44,128 nt of DNA from Chara braunii. Taxonomy: Eukaryota > Streptophyta > Charophyceae > Charales > Characeae. Shown here piece by piece: positions 37,352-44,128 of the stretch. Positions within the stretch are counted from its first letter, which is position 1. The number at the start of each line of letters is the position of its first letter. The notes beneath the pieces were generated by a model. That model did no database searches, was not told the origin of the DNA, and saw only the letters and a list, made by a program, of their open reading frames with translations. The stretch covers positions 1,434,251 through 1,478,378 of the forward strand of contig BFEA01000001.1 of the NCBI GenBank assembly GCA_003427395.1, in the 5' to 3' direction. The translations under genes were made by a program, and so were the position numbers.

Positions 37352-37726
37352 TCAGTCCAAGGCAGGACCTTTACCCTTCTTATCGCGCTCATAGGCTCTG
37401 ACTGTGTCGGGAGCTGTTTCTAGTAGTTCTGTTCTAGTGAACCAGCGGTCGTCTTCCGGTTCTTGGTAAGCAAACCGGACCTTATACTGTTTCTGTGGAC
37501 GACCTCTACCTCCTGTTCTAAACACATCCCCATCTACAATGCCGTCAATGTCATAACTTCCGTCCATATCCGGGGGGATCATGGATCTTCTTGAAGGGAA
37601 TTGTTGACTTGTGACACACGGCAACAACTTTGAAGCATGGAAAATAGGGTATGTGTGGAGGTGTGCTGGAATCTCGATAGTGTAGGACGGTCCATCCTCT
37701 CCGCCCTTGACCTCTAACACTGCCAC
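37352..37726 (-). pseudogene. Gypsy element 3: chromodomain-like tail
   Basis: The minus-strand frame reads VAVLEVKGGEDGPSYTIEIP, AHLHTYPIFHASKLLPCVTS, DMDGSYDIDGIVDGDVFRTG and KQYKVRFAYQEPEDDRWFTR, then TELLETAPDTVRAYERDKKG. This is the end of a gypsy integrase with a chromodomain-like module, close in layout to elements 1 and 2 but with different sequence. One frameshift near 37720 separates it from the integrase. Confidence 0.75.
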
Positions 37727-38915
37727 GGTCCTCTATAGGCAGGCAGCAACTTCTGTGAGATGTGCTCCTCAGGTGCAAACTCTTTAGACTTGACCCAGAC
37801 TAAGTCGCCTACCTGAAACTGCGATGGGCGACGGTGCTTATTAGCCTGTTCTATCATTCGGTGCTGGGCCTTCCTGAGGTTCTCAACAGCAGTTGCTAGT
37901 TCTTTCTCGTGCTGTACTGCGAACTCCCTGGTACCGGGCGGTAGTCTGTGAATCTGATCCCGGTTCAGTCCTTCGAACGGTCTGCGTGGTCTAAAGGACT
38001 TGTGCAGCTCATTGGGAGTGCGGAAGGTGGATAGATGCACGTTGTTGTTGTATGCACTAGCTACCTTAGGCAACATCTCATCCCAGTTGAACTAATCAGG
38101 TCTAATGTACATGCGCAGAACTTGCTGTAGGATCTTGTTCATCCGTTCTGTCTGACCGTTGGTCTCTGGATGACGGCCAGATGACATTAACAACTTTGAC
38201 CCGTAAACTATCATGAGTTCTTGCCAGTTTTGGCTGGTGAAACGACTATCTCTATCGCTAACTATGGATAATGGGACTCCGTTCTCACTAACCCATTGAT
38301 AAAAAAACTTATGAATAACTAATTTTGTGCGTGCCTCTGCAGGCGAAGGAACAAAAACGACATACTTGCTAAAATGGTCATAGTCTATGGACACTGAGTC
38401 TCCAGGTTGATCAGGAATAGGCAGTGGTCTGAGAAGACCCAGGGGCGCGCGTGTAGTAGTCTTATTCCTCTGGCACACTTTACAACTGCGAACATACTCT
38501 ATGCAATCATTCTTCATCCCTGGCCAGGTGTACGCACACATCAGATTGGCTAATGTCTTCTGCCAACTGAAATGTCCCTCTGTGTCATGGCATTCCCCTA
38601 GGATCAGACTGTGGATTTTCTCACTATTGGGAACGCATAGGCGGTTGAATACATCCGTCTTCTCAAACAGCAATCCCTCTGTAGTGCGGTAGTGTGGTTC
38701 GGTCTCTGGGGCCTCCTTAACTCTCTTGAGGAGGTCACTATAGATAGGGTCCTGCGCATACGCTTGCCTTACTTTCTCCTGCAGGTCTCTCCCTATATCC
38801 AGATAGTGTACTATGGCTCCAAAGTAGTCTGATCTCCTACTCAGAGCATCCGCAACTACATTGTACTTGCCCTTCACTGGCTTAAGCTCAAAGTCATACT
38901 GGTCTATCTCTGACC
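37714..38915 (-). pseudogene. Gypsy element 3: end of RNase H and integrase
   Basis: On the minus strand IDQYDFELKPVKGKYNVVAD and ALSRRSDY form the end of RNase H. The zinc region is CHDTEGHFSWQKT with VRSCKVCQRNK. The core reads PGDSVSIDYDHFSKYVVFVP (first Asp, but about 15-18 residues that should follow it are deleted in frame), SIVSDRDSRFTSQNW (second Asp) and RHPETNGQTERMNKI (Glu). TAG near 38091 follows MYIRPD. A second frame goes on MLPKVASAYNNNVHLSTFRT, FQVGDLVWVKSKEFAPEEH and LLPAYRGPW. All three catalytic acids are kept. Confidence 0.8.
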
Positions 38916-38960
38916 GGCGTTGACCAAGGCGTTGACCAAGATTTTGACCAAGCTGGAGCC
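38911..38960. repeat. TTGACC short repeats at the element 3 breakpoint
   Basis: TGACCGGCGTTGACCAAGGC, then GTTGACCAAG and ATTTTGACCAAGCTGG: three or four units at about 12-base spacing. The RNase H frame of element 3 becomes unrecognisable exactly here. Similar repeats lie at the break of element 4 (43485-43535). Confidence 0.7.
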
Positions 38961-38979
38961 GGTAAAATCTCACCAAGCC

Positions 38980-39540
38980 TTCAGCCTATCCCTCGCCCTA
39001 TGGATGTGCACACACCCTGTGGTACTTGCTGAGTCCAGTCTGTCTGTCGCTTCTTTCTGCATCGAGTCTCTTCTGTCCTAGGTGATAGTACTCTGTGGAT
39101 GAAGGATAGGGCCTTGTTGACCAAACCCACACGGGCTGGGCTAAAGACTGTGTCTGACGACTCGACTGTCCCGGAGGACACGAACCCTCCCAAGGACCGG
39201 TACTGACCGGCGGGCTGCTCGGTGTGGCACGGTAGGCCCAAATTCCGAGCTGTGGGCTGCACAACAGGCCATCTAAGTGTTGAGAGACTTGCTGATCACA
39301 TCGTCCTGTCTGCGACGTTAAATAATTCCTGAGGAGTTACGGGGGATCTCCTTAAATGCCTCCTGATCAGCAACAGGCCTAGTAGTGACAGCCATAGTAT
39401 AGGTTTAGGCTAGAGACCCTAGTTGGCAGGATCCCTGTGAGGATTCTGTGAGTCCTTAGATTGAGTCACTAGGTTTGTCAGTCAGGGGTTAGAGTCTACG
39501 TAGTGAGGTTTGGAACCGTAATCCGGTTGTGCACTTGTCA
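38980..39540. other. No recognisable gene; probable leader of element 4 at the right
   Basis: The minus strand has two open frames of about 90 codons, neither of a known family. The last 150 bases before the Gag ATG (TGTGAGGATTCTGTGAGTCC and onward) are probably the 5' leader of element 4. I see no clear primer-binding site or 5' LTR. Confidence 0.4.
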
Positions 39541-39542
39541 CC

Positions 39543-40851
39543 ATGGTGGAGACCCGTAGTGGGACGAGCACTAGCCCCTACACCCAGGAGCAACAGGAGA
39601 AGATGGCCGCCTTAGTGAGAGAAAACAAAGAGAGGAAAGAGCTCCAAAAACGGGCGAAGCTAAAGGCTATTGCAGAGGAGCAGGCGACAAAGATGAAGAA
39701 AATGGAGGAGGAGATTAAGAGAGTTCAACAGGAGGAGGAAGAGAGGAGAAAGGCTGCCGAAGAGGAAGCAGCAGCAGAAGAAGCAAAAGAGGATGCGTAT
39801 TGAGAGTAGAGAGGGGAGCAGTGGCACGAAAAAGGATGAAGACACAGAGATGGAGAAAAAGATCAGCGAGTGGGTTGCTAATTTATCATTGGGGGAAGAC
39901 GAGGAGGCAGAGTCGTATGTGCCACAGGATGAGAAAGATGCGTTAGCCAAGGAGCTAATGGCAATGGAGGACCCCATGGAACGGCGAGAAAGAGAAGAGG
40001 AGCAGAAGTTGGAATGGAAATTGAGAATGACGAGGGAGAAGAAGAGGAGGGAGGAAGTCAATAGGCTGACCGTAGAGGTGGCAAAGGTGAAGGACTGTAG
40101 GCAAGAAGTGGAGGCCCAGGCAGACGACTCGGCCAAATGGGATAAGGTGCTGGGATACTTGGAGGTGTTGAGCGCGGCTTGGATGGAGGAGCGCCAAGCT
40201 AGTTGGAGTCAAGAGGTAGCCTTGAGTGCCATGCAGCCGGGGTTTAGGGACTTTGCGCGCGATATGGTTACCCACGTTGGGGAAGAAGTTCGGAGGTTGA
40301 GAGACAACGTGGGGAAGTTTTGTGAGGGCGCTATTGAGGGCGCCAAAGCGATAGCCGCTGTAGAGGGCGAGGCCAGACTCCGCAAGGACCCGGTCAAGCT
40401 TAAGTTTCCAGATGTGTACGGGGGAAAAAAGGAGGAGAACTTTGACAACTAGGAGGCCAGTGTCAATAGTTACGTGTATCTACAGCACATCCTGATAGAG
40501 AAACAAGTCCTCGTGGCCTTCCAGGCCCTTAAGGATGAGGCGACTAGTTTTGCCAGGTCCCTTGCGCGCGCGGCCGGTTGTGAGAACAACCTGGTTGCCT
40601 ACTCTAAAGTCACCCCCCTTCCTCGATTCTTCAAGCTCCTGAGGGAGCGATTTGCGGATCCAACGAGAGGCGTCAAGGCCTCTGACAAGTTACAGACGAT
40701 CCACTCGCGACAGTGGAGGAGTGCGAGAGCACTCAAGGGCGTTATGGACGACTTGGTAGCCGTCCCAGACCATGGGGTTACAGAGCCCCAATTGGTTCAA
40801 TTGTTTTATCGCGCCATGCTAGAGGCCCTGCGTGGGCACTTCTTTGACTAG
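39543..40851 (+). pseudogene. Element 4 Gag, coiled-coil and capsid-like part
   Basis: ATG at 39543 starts MVETRSGTSTSPYTQEQQEK with a long Glu/Lys/Ala coiled coil. A frameshift near 39795 moves on to EKKISEWVANLSLGEDEEAE and KDALAKELMAMEDPMERRER, a second coiled coil (REEVNRLTVEVAKVKDCRQE), GFRDFARDMVTHVGEEVRRL and DPVKLKFPDVYGGKKEENFD. TAG at 40450-40452 probably replaced TGG. Then YLQHILIEKQVLVAFQALKD, LPRFFKLLRERFADPTRGVK and GVMDDLVAVPDHGVTEPQLV follow the usual Gag capsid pattern. The start is chosen because MVETRSG is the first ATG of the long frame. Confidence 0.75.
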
Positions 40852-41095
40852 TCTCAAGAGACCGGCATCACTTATGATGCGTTGAGTAGGGAAGTGGTCA
40901 TGTATGAGTCAAAAGTCCATGCCACTTACCACTTTCTGGCATAAGGACCTGGACAAGGGGAAGAAGTGGAAGGGCCGTACCATCTCAGGCCAAGTAAGGG
41001 CCAAGGATCATATGATCCTTACTTTAGAGGAAGGTGGTACAGATGAGGTCCCGTACAGCTAGATCGAATGGGGCCTTGAGGAAGAGGACAATAGC

Positions 41096-41512
41096 GTGGG
41101 GCAGGGGAGGTCCTATGCTGTTGTCGCGGCTGGAGGAAGGCCGCAAAGTAGAGGAGGAGGCCAGGGCCAAAGCGGTCAGGCCATGGGAAGCCGAGGACCA
41201 GGCGCACAGGGGGTTGGCGGACGAGGGAACCGCCAAGTGGGAGGTAGGGGTCAAGGTCCCCCGCCAAATCGCCAGGGTTCTTGTCGGTCCCCACAGCGAC
41301 GAGGTGGAAGGGCACCTCAAGGAGGATGGCACACAGGCTTGCCACAGGGCAGGCCTTGGGAAGATTTGGGCTTGGACCAACGTTTATGGCAGGAACGCGT
41401 GGACTTGGGTCAGTGCGTGTTTTATGGTGACCCGACCCACGTTATCAAATTTTGTCCTAAGTATAGACAGGCCCGTTGGGCTGCCCAGCAGTCAAAAGGC
41501 AGCCGGCAGTAG
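41096..41512 (+). pseudogene. Element 4 Gag, RG-rich nucleocapsid with a damaged zinc knuckle
   Basis: A Gly/Arg/Gln-rich frame (GRPQSRGGGQGQSGQAMGSR, GGRGNRQVGGRGQGPPPNRQ) leads to [20 protein letters not shown]. This is a CCHC knuckle (C-x2-C-x4-H-x4-C) in which the second Cys is Tyr (TAT for TGT). It would bind the genomic RNA. The frame follows the capsid part after a frame break in 40850-41095, where the coding sense is degraded. Confidence 0.75.
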
Positions 41513-42696
41513 GGGTTGCAACTGCCCCTACTTCAGGGCCATGTGGAGAAGCGAGCGTGCGCGAACAGGAAATTCTCAAACCACATGAGCCTATGGCAGA
41601 GGTTGCAGGCCCGTGCCTAGCTAGCTGTCCAGAGACTGCTTGTGTTAACGTCTCTCTAGGCACGTCCCTCACAGGTGTGGCAGAAGAGTTGAAGGAGAGG
41701 ATGCCAGTCTGGGCCAAAATGAAGGAGGAGAGTAAGGGACAGCTGATCTTGGTAGATGTAGAAGTGTTCAGAAGCAGAGTAGGGGCCCTTATAGATTCAC
41801 GGGCCACCCGCAGTTATGTTAGCCGTAGGGCGCTGAAGAAGCTGAGGCTAGGATTGAAAGTCCAAAAGTTAGCAGACCCTATAGTCAGTGTCCGCGCAGA
41901 CAACCGCACGATGCGAGTTGAGGACTACGTAGAGGGAGTCTGGGAGTACTTCCGCCTAGAGAAGGATGGGAAGGTGGAGAAAGTTCTCCATTCCCTGACT
42001 CTCCTCGTACAGGATGACCTGCCTTTCGACATAGTGTTAGGAATGGATTGGGGAGAGGCAGCAGAGGCCACACTCCACTTGAGAGAGCATGAGTGTAGGC
42101 TCCCGAGTCCGTCAGACGAGGTTAAGACTGCCCGCCTGTTTCATGTGTCAGGTGTAGACAACACCTTGGCACATTGCTGTCTCAGTGCTCCCACGTTCGC
42201 GCGGTTAGTGAAGAAGGAGCGATTAGAGGAACAAATCTTTGTAGTTTACGTTAGACTTGTGACTGAGGCTAAGGAAAAGGTGACTTCCATAGATCCAACA
42301 ATTGCCAAGCTGCTGGAAGAGTTCAAAGATTTGACCGAGTCGCCGACAGGAGTAGTGCCACGACCCATCCAGCACAGGATAGAGATAGAGCCTGGCAGTA
42401 GAACTCCTAAGGGAGCAGTCTACAGGATGTCCCCTAGAGAGTTAGAGGAGTTACGCAAGCAGTTAGATGAACTCCTCGAGAAAGGTTGGATCAGGCCCAG
42501 TTCGTCTCCTTTTGGAGCACCGGTTCTGTTTGTCCCCAAGAAGGAAGGAGAGCTTCGTATGTGTATAGACTACAGGGGTTTGAATGCGATTACTGTAAAG
42601 AATGCTGAGCCACTGCCTAGGATAGACGATCTCTTAGATCGGGTGCAGGGTTGCAAGTATTTCTTTAAGATAGACTTGAAGTCCGGATACCATTAG
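41476..42696 (+). pseudogene. Element 4 protease and first half of reverse transcriptase
   Basis: One 406-codon frame. About residue 95 onwards reads [20 protein letters not shown] then [16 protein letters not shown]. The protease loop is D-S-R-A instead of D-S-G-A, which should abolish activity. FDIVLGMDW is the conserved later strand. The RT follows: [60 protein letters not shown] and [11 protein letters not shown], then TAG at 42694-42696, where related copies have CAG (Gln). The joining of protease and RT in one frame is normal. Confidence 0.85.
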
Positions 42697-43240
42697 ATAG
42701 AGGTCCATCCTGATGACCAGTACAAGACTGCATTTTGGACTAGATATGGGCACTATGAGTTTATAGTGATGCCCTTTGGACTGACTAACGCGCCAGCGAC
42801 GTTTCAGCGATGTATGAACGATCTGTTTAGGCCGTGGTTAGACAAGTTTGTAGTAGTTTATTTAGATGATATCTTAGTTTTCAGTAATGACCCTCCAGGA
42901 GCATCAGGGTCATCTAAGGCAGGTCTTGGAGAAGCTAAGAGAGGCTAGCTTCAAGATCAACCCGAAGAAGTGCGAGTGGGCCAAGACACGAGTCCTATAC
43001 TTGGGCCACGTATTAGATGGGGATGGCATTAAGCCAGAGGACAGCAAGATAGCGGCAAATCGAGACTGGCCGACTCCCCGCACATTGACAGAGTTGCGAT
43101 CGTTTTTAGGCCTAGCCAACTACTATAGGAAGTTCGTGAGGAACTTCTCTACCATCGCCGCTCCCTTGCGCAGGTTGCTAAAGAAAGAGGCAATCTGGCA
43201 ATGGGATAAAGACTACGTCTGCGCTAAAGAGATTAAAGCG
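42697..43240 (+). pseudogene. Element 4 reverse transcriptase, second half
   Basis: After the stop the frame reads [40 protein letters not shown] and [12 protein letters not shown] (catalytic YLDD). A frameshift near 42888 leads to [40 protein letters not shown] and LRSFLGLANYYRKFVRNFST, then LLKKEAIWQWDKD. The connection part is well kept. Another frameshift follows near 43235. Confidence 0.85.
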
Positions 43241-43489
43241 CGCGTTAATAGAGTATCCTGTCCTCAAGGTAGCTGATCCGTCCTTGCCATTTGTCATCAC
43301 CACGGACGCGAGTCAATATGGTATAGGCGTCGTGTTGCAGCAAGACGACGGCAATGGCTATAGATCCGTAGAGTTCATGTCAGCGAGGATGCCCTCAGAG
43401 AAGGTAGCCACCTCGACGTATGAGAGAGAACTCTACGCTCTCAGGCAGGCTCTAGAGCATTGGAAGCATTACCTGCTTGGGCTGCGGTC
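43241..43489 (+). pseudogene. Element 4 RNase H, truncated
   Basis: Reading VADPSLPFVITTDASQYGIG (first catalytic Asp), VVLQQDDGNGYRSVEFMSAR, SEKVATSTYERELYALRQAL (catalytic Glu) and EHWKHYLLGL. The sequence then changes to short TCAAC repeats at 43485. About 60-70 residues of RNase H and everything beyond are missing. Confidence 0.8.
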
Positions 43490-43535
43490 AACCCCCGATC
43501 AACGCCGGTCAACACCTCCGGTCAACTCTCTCGAT
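43485..43535. repeat. TCAAC short repeats at the element 4 breakpoint
   Basis: CGGTCAACCCC, CGATCAACGC, CGGTCAACACCT, CCGGTCAACTCT and CTCGATCAACCC follow at 11-13 base spacing. TCAACGCCGGTCA (43499-43511) is also found, on the minus strand, at 38911-38923 at the breakpoint of element 3. Confidence 0.75.
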
Positions 43536-43613
43536 CAACCCTTCGGCCAGCTATGGCTCCCGGGTTCTTTTTCCCTCACCAACCTCCTTCTTTGCTTCAC
43601 CTTCCTCGCCTCC

Positions 43614-43629
43614 TTTCACCCTGCTGTCT

Positions 43630-43676
<47 letters not shown>

Positions 43677-44074
43677 CCGTTCACCTCTTCTTCTTCCTCC
43701 CCTCGGCTATGGATTCTCTCCCCCTCTGTCCTTTCTCACCCTCCTTCGTTACTCTGTGGTGACGCTTCGCGACAATGGCCGCTATCTTCTTCTTCGTGGG
43801 TCTGCACGGCACACTTCACAGGTACGTAACAGCCAAACTTGTATCGCTCACCCTGCTATCTTTCACCCTGCTGTCTCCTTTCTCCTTTTTTTTTTTTTTT
43901 TTTCCGTTCACCTCTTCTTCTTCCTCCCCTCGGCTATGGCTTCTCTCCCCCTCTGTCCTTTCTCACCCTCCTTCGTTACTCCGTGGTGACGCTTCGCGGC
44001 TATGGCCGCTATCTTCTTCTTCGTGGGTCTGCACGGCACACTTCACAGGTACGTAACAGCCAAACTTGTATCGC

Positions 44075-44077
<3 letters not shown>
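43614..44077. repeat. 247-bp tandem repeat with poly-T
   Basis: Copy one (43614-43860) and copy two (43861-44077) both contain CACCCTGCTGTCTCC, a T run (45 and about 18 bases), CCGTTCACCTCTTCTTCTTC, TTTCTCACCCTCCTTCGTTA and CTTCACAGGTACGTAACAGC. They differ at a few sites. No coding sense is clear. Confidence 0.85.

Positions 44078-44078
<1 letters not shown>

Positions 44079-44128
<50 letters not shown>
44079..44128. repeat. (TC)n microsatellite at the window end
   Basis: About 25 TC units running off the right edge. Confidence 0.95.

Larger units (their letters stand above)
39543..43489 (+). mobile_element. Ty3/gypsy element 4, 3'-truncated in RNase H
   Basis: Gag, protease, RT and part of RNase H follow in order on the plus strand. 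The element stops at HYLLGL near 43483 and runs into TCAAC repeats. The integrase, tail and 3' LTR are missing. Element 3, on the opposite strand 5 kb to the left, holds just those parts, starting a little further into RNase H. The RT scrap at 62-228 resembles this family. Confidence 0.8.

Overview
The window reads as eukaryotic, repeat-dominated nuclear DNA. It holds four large and two small remains of Ty3/gypsy-type LTR retrotransposons, one long Penelope-like retroelement (PLE) and the relic of a second, three fragments of non-LTR (LINE) retrotransposons, a possible TTAA-bounded inverted-repeat element, and many microsatellites and minisatellites. No bacterial-type operon, rRNA or convincing tRNA was seen. 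Ty3/gypsy elements with chromodomain-like tails, a PLE whose GIY-YIG endonuclease lies before the reverse transcriptase (an arrangement reported mainly from green algae and protists), and a short TTTAGGG-type motif near 12675 together suggest a green alga, perhaps a charophyte such as Chara. That assignment is inference. The assembly is draft quality: there is a 715-base N gap at 10504-11218, scattered single Ns at 13806-13829, and one N at 36874 between two identical copies.

Layout. 1-230: minus-strand gypsy RT scrap. 232-4776: gypsy element 1 (protease, RT, RNase H, integrase, tail, polypurine tract, truncated 3' LTR), full of stops and small duplications. 4777-10503: the PLE on the minus strand, flanked by direct repeats that look like pseudo-LTRs and inserted in the LTR of element 1. 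11219-14150: a diverged LTR tail, a 135-bp repeat, and a minisatellite-filled region bounded by TTAA and inverted repeats. 14440-19090: LINE endonuclease (+), LINE endonuclease end plus linker (-), gypsy integrase relic with its polypurine tract and LTR (+), and LINE zinc-finger 3' end (-). 19247-19730: second GIY-YIG relic (+). 20702-29503: gypsy element 2, the only one with both LTRs visible, flanked on both sides by CT repeats. 29588-29716: a possible terminal exon of a host gene. 29880-36220: mostly no recognisable gene, with a long purine tract, direct repeats and minisatellites. 36300-38976: gypsy element 3 (-). 39543-43489: gypsy element 4 (+). 43490-44128: tandem repeats and a CT microsatellite.

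No retroelement here looks able to code for intact proteins. Damage includes CGA-to-TGA and CAG-to-TAG type stops, frameshifts, tandem duplications of 18 to 240 bp, and substitutions at key sites: protease Asp to Asn in element 2, protease DSG to DSR in element 4, integrase Glu to Lys in element 1, and a zinc-knuckle Cys to Tyr in element 4. The observations most worth following up are the permuted PLE with its long acidic, coiled-coil upstream region, the second GIY-YIG relic, the 13-bp sequence shared by the breakpoints of gypsy elements 3 and 4, a small hydrophobic reading frame near the LTR 3' end that seems conserved at the protein level, and the exon-like pieces at the end of gypsy element 2.
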